NCBI RefSeq assembly: GCF_900188225.1
Contig: NZ_FZOC01000008.1
Span: 62,001 to 126,000, forward strand
DNA from: Humidesulfovibrio mexicanus
GTDB lineage: Bacteria; Desulfobacterota; Desulfovibrionia; Desulfovibrionales; Desulfovibrionaceae
Length of the DNA: 64,000 nt
Direction of reading: 5' to 3'
A program made the position numbers and the translations under genes. Each line of letters starts with the position of its first letter. The stretch's first letter is position 1. The notes beneath the pieces were generated by a model that had not been told where the DNA came from, ran no database searches, and was given only the letters and a program-made list of their open reading frames with translations. Positions 44,623-57,277 of the stretch are shown piece after piece.

Positions 44623-45981
44623 ATGACCGCAGCTCGCAAGGACGTTCTGGACTGGACCAACGCCCGCTGGGACCGCTTGCCCACGGCCCCGGCCCTGCGC
44701 GACCGCGCGGGGGAAATGGCGCAGAAGCTCGCGGCCGAGGTGGCCGGGGGGCGGCTGCCCTTCCTGTCCATGCCCTTCCTGCCGGAGCTCACGCAGTCCC
44801 TGGCGGAACTGGAGGCTGGGTTCCTGGGCCGCTTCCGGCACATGCTGCTTCTGGGCATCGGCGGTTCGGCCCTGGGGGCCCGCGCTCTGCAAAAAGCCTT
44901 CGCGCCCTCCCAGGACCTGCCCGGGCACGCGGGCAAAAGCCTGTGGATTCTGGACAACGTGGACGCGGCGAGCCTTGAGGCGCACCTTTCGCGTCTGCCC
45001 GCCGCGGAGACCCTGGTCTACGTGGTCAGCAAGTCCGGCGACACCATCGAGACCATCGGCCAGTATTTCCTGGTCAAGCAGTGGCTCAAAAACGAGCTGC
45101 CCGATGCCTGGAAGGACCATCTTCTGCTCAACACCGATGCGCAGAAAGGGTACCTCCGCCAGGAGGCCGCGCAGTTCGGCATCCGCACCCTGCCCGTGCC
45201 CGACAACCTGGGCGGCCGCTATTCCGCCTTGAGCGCCGTGGGACTGGTCCCGGCCGCCTTTCTGGGCATGGACTGGCGCGGTCTTGTGCAGGGCTTCCAG
45301 TCCGTGGCCGCGCCCCTGGCCCATGCCGGGCTTTCCGCGGGCGGGCTTGCCGCACAGCCGTCCTTTGAATTCGCGGTGTGGGCCAAGGCCCTCATGGACG
45401 CGGGCTACTCCGAGCTCATCACCTTCTTCTACATTCCGGCCTGGTCCTCCTTCGCCGACTGGTTCGCCCAGCTTTGGGCCGAGAGCCTGGGCAAGGACGG
45501 CCAGGGAAGCCAGCCCGTCCCGGCCGTGGGCGTCACCGACCAGCACAGCGTGAACCAGATGTTCCTGGACGGCCCGCGCAACAAGGCCTGCCTGTTCGTG
45601 GAGCGCGCCGCCGGACCTGCCGGGCCGACCTTCCCGGCGGACCTGCCGGAGATCTTCGACTACCTGCGCGGCAAGCGCTTTGGCGAGCTGCTGCCCGCCG
45701 AGGCCCTGGGCACGCGCATGGCCCTGTGCGCCAACGAGGTCCCCCTTGTGGCCCTGCGCCTGACGGCAGACGACGCCTTTGGCGCGGGCCGGATGATGGC
45801 GCTTCTGGGCGCGGCAACGCTTTTGACCGGCTGGCTCATGGGCGTGAACCCCGTGGACCAGCCCGCCGTGGAACTGGGCAAGCGTTTGGCCAAGGCGCGC
45901 CTGGGCGCGGACGGCCTGGCGGCCGAGAAGTCCGACCTTGCCGCCTATACCGGCTGCTGCCGCGACGAGCGGGAGTTCTAA
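44623..45981 (+). CDS. pgi: Glucose-6-phosphate isomerase
   Basis: This 452-residue enzyme interconverts glucose-6-phosphate and fructose-6-phosphate. The start at 44623 has agggagg upstream. Family motifs are LLGIGGSALGARAL, VVSKSGDTIETIGQYF (sugar-phosphate binding), VGVTDQHSVNQMFLDGP (catalytic region) and NPVDQPAVELGKRLAK (lysine near the C-terminus). The length fits the shorter bacterial and archaeal-type PGI. Confidence 0.95.
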   Translation: MTAARKDVLDWTNARWDRLPTAPALRDRAGEMAQKLAAEVAGGRLPFLSMPFLPELTQSLAELEAGFLGRFRHMLLLGIGGSALGARALQKAFAPSQDLPGHAGKSLWILDNVDAASLEAHLSRLPAAETLVYVVSKSGDTIETIGQYFLVKQWLKNELPDAWKDHLLLNTDAQKGYLRQEAAQFGIRTLPVPDNLGGRYSALSAVGLVPAAFLGMDWRGLVQGFQSVAAPLAHAGLSAGGLAAQPSFEFAVWAKALMDAGYSELITFFYIPAWSSFADWFAQLWAESLGKDGQGSQPVPAVGVTDQHSVNQMFLDGPRNKACLFVERAAGPAGPTFPADLPEIFDYLRGKRFGELLPAEALGTRMALCANEVPLVALRLTADDAFGAGRMMALLGAATLLTGWLMGVNPVDQPAVELGKRLAKARLGADGLAAEKSDLAAYTGCCRDEREF

Positions 45982-45984
45982 TCC

Positions 45985-47481
45985 TTGAGCATCTCCTCCA
46001 TGCTGGGGGCGCACAAGCCCCTGCAGTTCGTCAAGGTTCTCACCTGGACCTTCCTGATCCTCATCCTGGGCACCAACCTGATGCTCTCGGTGTTTCTTTC
46101 CAAACGCGCGGAGCGCGTGCTTTTGGAGAAGCAGAAGGAATTCGGGCTGCTTTTGGCCGAGAACCTCTCGCACCAGATATTCACCCGCTTCACCCTGCCC
46201 ACCATCATCGGCTATGGGCAGATAAGCCTGCGCGTGCCGGAGCAGTTCACCCGGCTGGACCAGGTGGTGCGCAGCACCATCCACAGCTTCCACGTGCGCG
46301 AGGTGCGCATTTATGACCCCGACCTGCGCGTGACCTACTGCACCGATCCCAATTTGGTGCTGCGCACGGGCCTGGCCGGGGAGGGGGTCAAACGCGCCCT
46401 GACCCACGAGGAGCCGAGCTTCGAGCTGTTCAGCAGGGAGTCGGGCTTCTCCGCCATGTTCAAGCTGGAGCTCAAGCCCGGCAGCGTGGTCATGCGCGGC
46501 TTCACCCCCCTGCGCATGGAGCGCAGCTTCGGCCCCGGCGCAAAGAATCCCATCATGGGCATCCTGGAGTTCAGCCAGGACATCACCGACGACTACATGG
46601 CCGTGGTGAATTTCGAACGCCTGGTGTATTCCTCCTCCATCGTCACCAGCCTGGTGCTCTTCTGGCTCATCATCAGCATTCTGCGCCGGGTGGACAAGAT
46701 AAGCGCGGAGCGCCAGGCCGAGAAGGAGAAGCTGGTGGCCGAGCTGCACCAGCAGGAAAAGCTGGCCGGCATGGGCCGCATGGTCTCCGGCGTGGCCCAC
46801 GAGATCAGAAACCCGCTGGGCATCATCCAGTCCAGCGCAGAGCTGGTGCTCAAAAAGGCCAAGGCCGACAACCATCCCCACACGCGCATCATCGAGGCCA
46901 TCTACGACGAGAGCAGGCGGCTTTCACGCACGGTGAACGAATTTTTGGACTATGCGCGGCCCCGGCAGCCCCGCAAGGACGAGGTGGACCTGTGCCGCAT
47001 TCTGGAGCAGGCCTGCGTGTTTCTGGAGCGCGAGTGCGAGGACAAGGGCATCCGCATGGCGCACAGCTGCCCGGAGGGCACGCTGGTTTTGGGCGACCGC
47101 GACCTGTTGTACCGCGCGGTGTACAACGTGCTGGGCAACGCCATGCAGGCCATGCCCGAAGGGGGCGCAATCGAGGTGGACGTGCTTGCCAGCCCGGCCG
47201 CCGATGGCGACGACGCCCGGCCCACGCTCACCCTGCGCGTGCGCGACTCCGGCCCCGGTTTTGACGAGAAGAATCTGGACAAGTTCAAAGACCCCTTCTT
47301 CAGCACCAAGGACACGGGCACGGGCCTGGGGCTGGCCATCGTCACCAGCATCGTGGAGAGCCACGGCGGCCAGGTGACCCTGAAGAACCACCCCGAGGGC
47401 GGCGCAGTGGTGGAGTTGACCCTGCCCTGCCCGGACAAGGGGGAGACCGCCCCCGCACCAGTGCGGCAGGACGCTCAATAG
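45985..47481 (+). CDS. Membrane sensor histidine kinase (NtrB/ZraS-like)
   Basis: This 498-residue kinase is given from the TTG at 45985, three bases after pgi, with gggag 9 nt upstream; the ATG at 46000 is an alternative. Layout: helix 1 (LTWTFLILILGTNLMLSVFL), a periplasmic sensor domain of about 180 residues, helix 2 (IVTSLVLFWLIISIL), a coiled-coil linker, the phospho-acceptor H272 in SGVAHEIRNPLGIIQ, and a complete ATPase domain with N (YNVLGNAMQAMPEGG), G1 (RDSGPGFDE) and G2 (DTGTGLGLAI) boxes. The cognate regulator follows after 16 bp. The signal is unknown. Confidence 0.93.
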   Translation: MSISSMLGAHKPLQFVKVLTWTFLILILGTNLMLSVFLSKRAERVLLEKQKEFGLLLAENLSHQIFTRFTLPTIIGYGQISLRVPEQFTRLDQVVRSTIHSFHVREVRIYDPDLRVTYCTDPNLVLRTGLAGEGVKRALTHEEPSFELFSRESGFSAMFKLELKPGSVVMRGFTPLRMERSFGPGAKNPIMGILEFSQDITDDYMAVVNFERLVYSSSIVTSLVLFWLIISILRRVDKISAERQAEKEKLVAELHQQEKLAGMGRMVSGVAHEIRNPLGIIQSSAELVLKKAKADNHPHTRIIEAIYDESRRLSRTVNEFLDYARPRQPRKDEVDLCRILEQACVFLERECEDKGIRMAHSCPEGTLVLGDRDLLYRAVYNVLGNAMQAMPEGGAIEVDVLASPAADGDDARPTLTLRVRDSGPGFDEKNLDKFKDPFFSTKDTGTGLGLAIVTSIVESHGGQVTLKNHPEGGAVVELTLPCPDKGETAPAPVRQDAQ

Positions 47482-47497
47482 CCCAACGGAGCACCAC

Positions 47498-48871
<1,374 letters not shown>

Positions 48872-48964
48872 CGGGTGGCTAGAAGCACTTGACGGATTAA
48901 CGTAGTCGGTTTATCCATTTGTTTGTTGGCGTGTTGCTGTCGGGTGTTCCGCTAAGAAATAGGC

Positions 48965-48993
48965 TTGACAGCCACGCTTGTGTTCCCTAGACT
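48965..48993 (+). promoter_or_regulatory. Predicted sigma70 promoter of the NYN gene
   Basis: A perfect -35 TTGACA (48965-48970), a 17-bp spacer and TAGACT (48988-48993). Transcription would start near 49000 and give a leader of about 110 nt. Confidence 0.65.
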
Positions 48994-49040
48994 CTATCGT
49001 ATTAGCGCGCTCCTCGTTTTGCAGGGGCGACCACTATGAA

Positions 49041-49100
49041 GGTGCCCAAAAGGCACCGATTAGCCAAAAGGGGAATGCGAAAGCGTTCCCCTTATTGTTT
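49041..49100 (+). promoter_or_regulatory. Two-hairpin leader of the NYN gene, second hairpin terminator-like
   Basis: Hairpin 1: GGTGCC (49041-49046) and GGCACC (49052-49057). Hairpin 2: 11 bp, AAGGGGAATGC (49068-49078) with GCGTTCCCCTT (49083-49093), closed by a GAAA tetraloop and followed by ATTGTTTT. The ribosome-binding site ggagg of the NYN gene comes right after. The second hairpin has the form of an intrinsic terminator inside the leader, so attenuation is likely. It could instead end readthrough from the two-component operon. Confidence 0.6.
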
Positions 49101-49110
49101 TGGAGGCAGT

Positions 49111-50073
49111 ATGCGCCGATTGGCGGTCTTTGTTGATGCGGGCTACTTCTGGGCGCAGACCATCCAGGCCGTGTTTGGCAGGAAAGCCGATCGCAGCCAG
49201 GTGTGCATGGACTATCCTTCCTTGCGTGTCCTGCTGCTTGAGACCGCCGAGCGGGAATTTGCGGATGCAAGTTTGTTGCGTATATACTGGTACGATGGCC
49301 CCGGCGACAATGGCAAGGCCAGTGAGCACAGCCAGATTGAGTCGCTGGATGACTTCAAGTTGCGCATGGGCACCCGCAACAGGCTGGGAAAACAAAAGGC
49401 TGTTGATGGCTTGATCATCGCCGATCTGATCGGGCTTGCGCAGAACAAGGCCATTACGGAAGCGCTTATCGTGTCTGGAGATGCCGATTTGACTCCGGGA
49501 GTTGTGGCGGCACAAGGACTGGGATTACGTGTGCATCTGCTCTCCCTGGGCAATGGAGAGGCGACTTCTCCGTATCTCAAAGCCGAAGTTGACCGGAAGT
49601 GCCGGTGGAACGAGTGGGATATATACAGCTATGCTGCCGCCTTTATGTCTTCCCCTGCGCCAGCCGTCCGGGGTGCCACGAGAAGGGCGAACATGGCGGG
49701 GCGGGAGACGCAAGCGCAGTTGGCTCCGCATTCGCCTGTGGCGGGGCATGTGGTCGCCGCACAGTCTGCTCCTGACGCCGCACTGTCGGCGCAAGCCCAG
49801 CCCTCTCAAGATTCTTTGCCATGCCTGGACGAATCGACGCCACACGCGGATGGTTTGCGCATCATCGCCGTTTCCTGTCATGAGCAATTATCCGAGGAAG
49901 AGCGGGAAGAGGCCAAGACAGGCAGAGGGCTGCCCCCTGAGATTGACCGCAAGCTGCTCTATCTCGCGCGCAGGCACTTCGGTGCGCGTGTTGGCGATGC
50001 GGATCGCCGGGAGTTGCGGCGGCAGTTGAAAGAATTGTTGAGCGCCGACTCGTTACTTGTTGGCGTCCAGTAG
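49111..50073 (+). CDS. NYN-domain (PIN-like) putative ribonuclease
   Basis: This 320-residue protein starts at 49111, with ggaggcagt directly before the ATG. Residues 1-185 form a LabA/DUF88-type NYN domain: RRLAVFVDAGYFW with the first acidic residue (D9), the middle KAVDGLIIADLIGLAQNK, and ALIVSGDADLTPGVVAAQGL with the later acidic pair; these acidic residues bind metal in PIN-like nucleases. Then comes a low-complexity linker of about 70 residues rich in Ala, Pro and Gln. The C-terminal part is a charged helical domain (SEEEREEAKTGRGLPPEIDR, then LGARVGDADRR-like segment) that may be a partner- or RNA-binding module. Codon use is less GC-biased than that of its neighbours, suggesting transfer. 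Its stop is 5 bp from that of the convergent methyltransferase gene. Confidence 0.8.
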   Translation: MRRLAVFVDAGYFWAQTIQAVFGRKADRSQVCMDYPSLRVLLLETAEREFADASLLRIYWYDGPGDNGKASEHSQIESLDDFKLRMGTRNRLGKQKAVDGLIIADLIGLAQNKAITEALIVSGDADLTPGVVAAQGLGLRVHLLSLGNGEATSPYLKAEVDRKCRWNEWDIYSYAAAFMSSPAPAVRGATRRANMAGRETQAQLAPHSPVAGHVVAAQSAPDAALSAQAQPSQDSLPCLDESTPHADGLRIIAVSCHEQLSEEEREEAKTGRGLPPEIDRKLLYLARRHFGARVGDADRRELRRQLKELLSADSLLVGVQ

Positions 50074-50078
50074 TTCGC

Positions 50079-50906
50079 TCACCCCCGCACCCCATCCGCC
50101 CGGAAGAACGTGTAGCAGAACGTCCCTTCCGGAGTGGCGGCCCGCTCCATCTCCGCAATGCCCGCGTCCCAGTCCTCCGGCGTCATGAGCCCGGCCTCCA
50201 GCGCGCGTTCGCGCACCCCGCGCACCATGGCGATGAAGGTGTTGCGCGAAAACCCTTCTATGCGCGCCGGATTGCTGCCGTCCACATAGACCATGCGCGG
50301 CTCCACCCGCACCTGCCCGAAGCCCGCGCCGGAGAGCAATGGGTACAGCCTGCGGCCGATGAGCGCGTCGCCCCCGGCCCGGGCCTGGAGCGTGACCAGG
50401 CACTCCACCGTGCGCCGGGCGCGGGCCGTTTCCGGGTGGCAGGAGAAGGAGCCGTGGTCGCCCTCGATGGCCGTCATGCTGCCGCCGGGCCGGATGAGCC
50501 GACGCAGGGCTTCCAGCGCTCCGGCCGGATCGGGCAGATGCTCCAGCACAAAGCACACGAAGGCGTGGTCGAAGCGCCCGGCGTTGGCCGGGTCGTCGGC
50601 CAGGCGCATGAGGTCGGCCTGGCGCAGCTCCACGTTGCGCAGGCCGCGCGCGTCCACGGCCCGCTGCGCGGTCTCCAGGGACGCGGCGGAGATGTCGACG
50701 GAGAGGAAGCGGGCGTGCGGGTTGGCCGCGGCCAGACGCACGGTCTGGCAGCCGGTGCCGCAGCCTGCTTCCAGCACCAGCGCGCCTTCCGGGTAGCGGC
50801 CGGAGCCGTCCAGCACATCGCCGTACAGCAGCCCGGCCAGGGCGTCGGACTGGTCCTGCAGGCGCGCGGCCTCGGTCTCGCAGTAGCCGTGAACGTAGTC
50901 GGTCAT
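50079..50906 (-). CDS. Class I SAM-dependent methyltransferase
   Basis: This 275-residue protein has a seven-strand Rossmann methyltransferase fold: motif I LVLEAGCGTGCQTVRLA, acidic motif II FLSVDISAASLE, motif III QADLMRL, and FVCFVLEHLPDPAGALEALR. The substrate is not identifiable. The C-terminal region (FSRNTFIAMVRGVRERALEA) is like small-molecule methyltransferases. It is transcribed in the same direction as the AraC gene 51 bp upstream and may be its target. Confidence 0.88.
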   Translation of the reverse strand: MTDYVHGYCETEAARLQDQSDALAGLLYGDVLDGSGRYPEGALVLEAGCGTGCQTVRLAAANPHARFLSVDISAASLETAQRAVDARGLRNVELRQADLMRLADDPANAGRFDHAFVCFVLEHLPDPAGALEALRRLIRPGGSMTAIEGDHGSFSCHPETARARRTVECLVTLQARAGGDALIGRRLYPLLSGAGFGQVRVEPRMVYVDGSNPARIEGFSRNTFIAMVRGVRERALEAGLMTPEDWDAGIAEMERAATPEGTFCYTFFRADGVRG

Positions 50907-50957
50907 GGAAAAGCCCTCCGTGATTGGTGTCGCGGAAGGGTGTAGCGCGGCGCGGGA

Positions 50958-51839
50958 CTATGATTCTTGGACGGAATTGCGCAGTTGGCCCGGCGTGAGT
51001 CCGGTCAGGCGCTTCATGATCCGCGTAAGGTGGCTCTGGTCGGCGAAGCCGCTGCGGGCGGCGGCCTCGGCGATGGGCGTGCCGCGGAGCAGCAGGTCGC
51101 GGGCCGCGCGGGCGCGCTGCTGCATGAGCCAGGCGTGCGGGGTGAGGCCCGTGTGCCGGGCGAATACGCGCACCAGATGCCAGGGGCTCAGGCAGGCCAT
51201 GCGCGCCAGTTCGGCCAGGGGCAGGTCTTCGTCCAGGCGCTCGCGCAGACGTTCCTTGATTCGGGCCACGGCATGGTGCTCGGGCCGGGCGCGGGGCAGG
51301 TTCGGGGGCGCGTAGGTGTGCCGTGTGATGAGCCGGGCGAAGGCGGCGAGCAGGGCCGAGTCGCGCCCCAGGCGCTGGCCGGGGGCGGCGGCATGGTCCA
51401 GGTGCAGGGCGTGGGCGCGCAGCAGCAGGGCGGCAAGTTCCGGGTCGCGCACGACCCCGGAGTTCAGAAAGGGCAGAGGCGTGGGAGCGCCCGCCACGTC
51501 CTCGGCCATGCGGGCCAGGAAAGCCGCCGGGAAGTAGAACATGCGGTAGGTCCAGCCCGGCGCGCCATGTCCGCCCGCGCCGCATCCTCCCGCGCCGTAC
51601 CCGTCGTGGGGCTCGTCGGGGTTCACGGTGTTGACGGCCCCGGCCGGGGCCACCAGTTCCTCGCCGCGATAGCGGAAGCCCAGCGCCCCGGTCTCGATGA
51701 CGCCAACGCCGAAGCCCTCGTGGCTGTGCCGGGCGAAGCGCTGGCCGAAGAAGCTGGCGCGCATGAGCTCCAGCCCCGGCTCATGCGCCGGGCGCAGCAC
51801 GCGAACATCGTCGCGCCTGGGGGCGTGCCGCCTGGTCAT
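50958..51839 (-). CDS. AraC-family transcriptional regulator
   Basis: This 293-residue protein has an N-terminal cupin-like AraC ligand domain (ARHSHEGFGVGVIETGAL, PAGAVNTVNPDEPHDG) and two C-terminal helix-turn-helix motifs (LAELARMACLSPWHLVRVFA; IAEAAARSGFADQSHLTRIM, KRLTGLTPGQLR). The ligand is unknown. It sits upstream of the methyltransferase gene on the same strand and just downstream of rnr. Confidence 0.92.
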   Translation of the reverse strand: MTRRHAPRRDDVRVLRPAHEPGLELMRASFFGQRFARHSHEGFGVGVIETGALGFRYRGEELVAPAGAVNTVNPDEPHDGYGAGGCGAGGHGAPGWTYRMFYFPAAFLARMAEDVAGAPTPLPFLNSGVVRDPELAALLLRAHALHLDHAAAPGQRLGRDSALLAAFARLITRHTYAPPNLPRARPEHHAVARIKERLRERLDEDLPLAELARMACLSPWHLVRVFARHTGLTPHAWLMQQRARAARDLLLRGTPIAEAAARSGFADQSHLTRIMKRLTGLTPGQLRNSVQES

Positions 51840-51854
51840 GCAGAGCGCCTCCGG

Positions 51855-54290
<2,436 letters not shown>

Positions 54291-54383
54291 GAGGGTCTCG
54301 ATGCGCGAAGGCGCGCGGTTGAAAGGAAATTCGGATGGTTGACGCGCGGCCGGGAGAAGGACTCCGGCGCGGAGGGACAAAAC

Positions 54384-55493
54384 CTAGAGGTGCTCACTGG
54401 CGGCCAGCGGACGGTAGCGCTCCGCCAGGGCATCGAGTTCGGCCGTGAACCACTGGTCGAAGGGCTGCGGGGCGCCGTGCGCCGGACCCCATTCGAGCTT
54501 TGTGCGCAGGGCCCAGAATGCCCCTGCCTCGGACAGGCGGGACAGCTTCACGGCGTCCTTGGCCGTGACCAGCACCTGTGCGCCCGCCGCCTTGGCCAAA
54601 ATGTCCGTCACGTCCTTGGCCGTGAAGGCATGGTGGTCGGCGAAGGGGATAAGCAGCGCCGGGGGGCTTCCCAGCAGGGCCTGGGCCGTAGCCGCGGCCT
54701 GGGCCGGATCGGCGATGCCGGTGGCCAGCACGTAGCGCTCGCCGCCCAGGTCCGCCGCGCGGGCCTTGCCGTCCAGCCGCTTGAGCCCGCCGGGCCGGAG
54801 GAAAAAGGTGTACACGGGCCGCCCAAGGGGCGCGAGCCTGCGGCGGATGGCCGCCGCAATGTCGTCGCCGCCTGTTTCGCCGTTTAGAGTGCAGGATGGC
54901 CCGACCTTGACGCAGAAGGCCCCTGCGCGGGAAAGGGCGCTTGCCCCCTCGCGCCAGGTTCCGGCCGGGCACACGCGGTCCCAACCCTGGCCCAGGTCGT
55001 GGGGCGTCAGGAGCACAAGGTCCAGGTCGCGGGCCACGGGCAGATGCTGGAAGCCGTCGTCCAGGAGCACGAAATCCGGGTCGAAGCGCTCGTAAGCCCA
55101 GGGGCCGGAACGCCTGCGCACGGGATCCACCACCACGCGGGCGTCCGGGTGGCTGCGGGCCAGCAGCAAAGGCTCGTCGCCGCAGCTGGTCGGGTTTTCC
55201 GTGGGGGTGACGAAGAGCGGCAGGCGGTGGGGCTTGGCCCCGTACCCGCGCGTCAGCACCACGGCGCGCTCCCCGCGGGCGGTGGCCAGCCGCAGGATGT
55301 GCCCGCACATGGGAGTTTTGCCGCTGCCGCCCCAGCCGATGTTGCCCACGCTGACCACCGGGCAGTTGGGACGCCACTGGTGCAGGCGGCCGGACTCGAA
55401 GGCCCGGCGGCGCAGGCGCATGGCCTGGGCGTAGAGCACGCCAAAGGGAATGAGGGCTGGTGCGAGGCGGCGTTGCAGTTCGGAGATGTCCAT
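54384..55493 (-). CDS. lpxK: Tetraacyldisaccharide 4'-kinase
   Basis: This 369-residue lipid A biosynthesis kinase phosphorylates the 4' position of the tetraacyldisaccharide. The N-terminal helix (ALIPFGVLYAQAMRLRRRAF) contacts the membrane. The Walker A motif is VGNIGWGGSGKTP. RGYGAK, GDEPLLLA and LLDDGFQHLPVARDLDLVLL are family signatures, as is the IPFADHHAFTAKDV segment. It implies an LPS-bearing Gram-negative cell. It lies 52 bp downstream of the Bax-inhibitor-1 family gene and 93 bp upstream of the rnr start. Confidence 0.96.
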   Translation of the reverse strand: MDISELQRRLAPALIPFGVLYAQAMRLRRRAFESGRLHQWRPNCPVVSVGNIGWGGSGKTPMCGHILRLATARGERAVVLTRGYGAKPHRLPLFVTPTENPTSCGDEPLLLARSHPDARVVVDPVRRRSGPWAYERFDPDFVLLDDGFQHLPVARDLDLVLLTPHDLGQGWDRVCPAGTWREGASALSRAGAFCVKVGPSCTLNGETGGDDIAAAIRRRLAPLGRPVYTFFLRPGGLKRLDGKARAADLGGERYVLATGIADPAQAAATAQALLGSPPALLIPFADHHAFTAKDVTDILAKAAGAQVLVTAKDAVKLSRLSEAGAFWALRTKLEWGPAHGAPQPFDQWFTAELDALAERYRPLAASEHL

Positions 55494-55545
55494 GAGGAGG
55501 ATGCGGGGCCGCTCCGGTTTGTCCGGGCAGCCCCGCGAAGGGTGC

Positions 55546-56256
55546 CTAGTCGCGGCTGGAGCCGAAGAGGCGCAGCAGCATCAGGAAGAGGTTCAGGAAG
55601 TCCAGATACAGCGTCAGCGCGCCCAGGATGGTGCCCCGGCGCACGGCGGTGCCGTCGTCCAGCGGCATGGTCTCGCCCATGTACTTGAGCTTCTGGGTGT
55701 CGTAGGCGGCCAGGCCCGTGAACACGATGACGCCGATGACCGAGATGCCGAAGCTCATGGCCGAGCTTTGCAGGAACATGTTCACCAGCGAGGCGATGAC
55801 GATGCCGATGAGGCCCATGAACATGAAGCTGCCCATGCCGGTGAGGTCGCGCTTGGTGACCATGCCATATACGCTGGTGGCGCCGAACATGCCCGCCGTG
55901 ACCACGAAGGCCTGGAAGATGCTGGCCCCGCTGTACACGTAGAAGATGGACGACAGGGTGAGCCCGGTAAGCGCGCTGTAGCCTGCGAACATGAGGCTGG
56001 CCGCGGAGCCCGAGAGTTTGTGGATGGCTGCGGACAGGGCGATGACCAGTCCGAACTGGGCGATGACCAGCCCGATGAGCAGCACCGGGCTCTGCATGAT
56101 GGTCAGGCCCAGGGGGCTGGCGGCGGTGAACCAGGCCACCCCCGCGGTGAGCATGAGGCCGAGGGACATCCAGCCGTACACGCCGCGCATGAAGGCGTTG
56201 ACGGTTTCGGCGCGGCCCACGGTGCGGGCGCCGGGATAGCTGGGATATTGAGCCAT
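55546..56256 (-). CDS. Bax inhibitor-1/YccA family membrane protein
   Basis: This 236-residue protein has seven membrane helices. Family marks are FMRGVYGWMSLGLMLTAGVA near the N-terminus, the GYSALTGLTLSSIFYVY segment, MFGATSVYGMVTKRDLTGMG, and the C-terminal TGLAAYDTQKLKYM, followed by LTLYLDFLNLFLMLLRLFG. Bacterial members include proton-sensitive calcium leak channels and the FtsH substrate YccA; the role here is unknown. Confidence 0.93.
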   Translation of the reverse strand: MAQYPSYPGARTVGRAETVNAFMRGVYGWMSLGLMLTAGVAWFTAASPLGLTIMQSPVLLIGLVIAQFGLVIALSAAIHKLSGSAASLMFAGYSALTGLTLSSIFYVYSGASIFQAFVVTAGMFGATSVYGMVTKRDLTGMGSFMFMGLIGIVIASLVNMFLQSSAMSFGISVIGVIVFTGLAAYDTQKLKYMGETMPLDDGTAVRRGTILGALTLYLDFLNLFLMLLRLFGSSRD

Positions 56257-56468
56257 GTGCCGATCCTCCTTGCAGGAATGCGGGCTAGGGTGCGTTTGCG
56301 GAAAGTCCGCATATTCCGGTCAAGATAAGCGTTGGGCAAGGCTTTGGCAAGGGGACCCCCTGGCTGGCTGCCCGCAGCGCCTTGGCAAGGGCGCGTCGCT
56401 GGGGTAATCTCGATGGTATGCGCTTGGCGCGCGCCAACGCCAATATCCTGCGATGGAGGAAACGACCC

Positions 56469-56819
56469 ATGAAGCTTACGCGTCTTGCCCTGTCTCTTGC
56501 CCTGGTGCTGCTGATGGCCGGGTCCGCCCTGGCGGCCAAGGCCACGGTGCATTTCGTCGTGGTGCCCGCAGCCCTGCCCTCGGAACAGCTGCACGACTTC
56601 AACGCGTTCCTGGTCAAAAACGCCGGGGGCTACACCGTGTCGCGCAGCACCGGCGGCGACTCCGCCAGCTTCGGCGCGGGCTACGCCCCGGAGAATTTGA
56701 GCTACACCGTGTCCGCACCGAAGAACCTGTCCAGGGAGATCGGCGGCTACCTGAAAAAGGAGCTGGGGCTTAAAAAAATCTTTCTGCTCACCTGGCCCGC
56801 CGAGCGGCTGGAGGAGTAG
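56469..56819 (+). CDS. Small secreted protein of unknown function
   Basis: This 116-residue protein starts at 56469 (ggagg upstream). A signal peptide is clear (LTRLALSLALVLLMAGSALA). The mature part, about 95 residues, has a repetitive alpha/beta feel (ATVHFVVVPAALPSEQLHDF; FLVKNAGGYTVSRSTGG; LGLKKIFLLTW) and no cysteine. I do not recognise the family. It is a single-gene unit with its own terminator. Confidence 0.7.
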   Translation: MKLTRLALSLALVLLMAGSALAAKATVHFVVVPAALPSEQLHDFNAFLVKNAGGYTVSRSTGGDSASFGAGYAPENLSYTVSAPKNLSREIGGYLKKELGLKKIFLLTWPAERLEE

Positions 56820-56850
56820 GGGCGGCGGGGCGGCCAGCCGCCCCTTTGCT
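56818..56850 (+). terminator. Intrinsic terminator between the small secreted protein and mazF
   Basis: aggggcggc (56818-56826) pairs with gccgcccct (56837-56845), followed by ttgcttt. It starts inside the stop codon of the secreted-protein gene. Confidence 0.75.
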
Positions 56851-56888
56851 TTCCAGGGCCCTTGGGCTAGGCTTGCGCGAAACGCTGG

Positions 56889-57245
56889 CTAGGACAGTGC
56901 CAATGAGACTTTGAGAGCCTTGTCCACGGACTTCATGGCGGTGGTGGAAAGCTTCCCCAGCAGCTTGCCCACGCGTTTCGCGACATCGACGGTGCGGATG
57001 TGCCCGCATTCCACCACGCTGTCCTTGAGCACGCCGTCGCTTGTGGTCACCAGCACCTGGACGGGCAGCTTCTTGTACTGCGCCGCATCCGTGAGGGGGA
57101 CCACGATGGTCAGGGGGGATTTCGCGTTGCCGACGTCGTTCTGGACGATGACGCAGGGCCGCGAGCCGAGTTTCCCGTTCGCCTTTTCGTTTCCCACGGC
57201 TCCGGAAAGGTCGACTTCATAGATTTCGCCACGGTGGATTGCCAT
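56889..57245 (-). CDS. mazF: MazF/PemK-family endoribonuclease toxin, no antitoxin gene seen
   Basis: This 118-residue protein starts at 57245 (aggagg upstream). The PemK/MazF fold is visible: HRGEIYEVDLSGAVGNEK, then KLGSRPCVIVQNDVGNAKSP with the catalytic-type arginine and the PCVIVQND strand, TIVVPLTDAA, VQVLVTTSDGVLKDSVVECG and HIRTVDVAKRVGKLLGKL. MazF toxins cut mRNA at short sequences. The 102 bp upstream hold only a promoter and no antitoxin ORF, and nothing follows it on the minus strand. The antitoxin may be elsewhere, or the gene may act alone. Confidence 0.88.
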   Translation of the reverse strand: MAIHRGEIYEVDLSGAVGNEKANGKLGSRPCVIVQNDVGNAKSPLTIVVPLTDAAQYKKLPVQVLVTTSDGVLKDSVVECGHIRTVDVAKRVGKLLGKLSTTAMKSVDKALKVSLALS

Positions 57246-57271
57246 ATAGTTCCTCCTGTATGCATTTATTG

Positions 57272-57277
57272 ATTATA
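57272..57277 (-). promoter_or_regulatory. -10 element of the mazF promoter
   Basis: A perfect TATAAT on the minus strand 27 bp before the mazF start codon, inside an AT-rich patch with little room for a long leader. The -35 is not clear. Confidence 0.5.
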
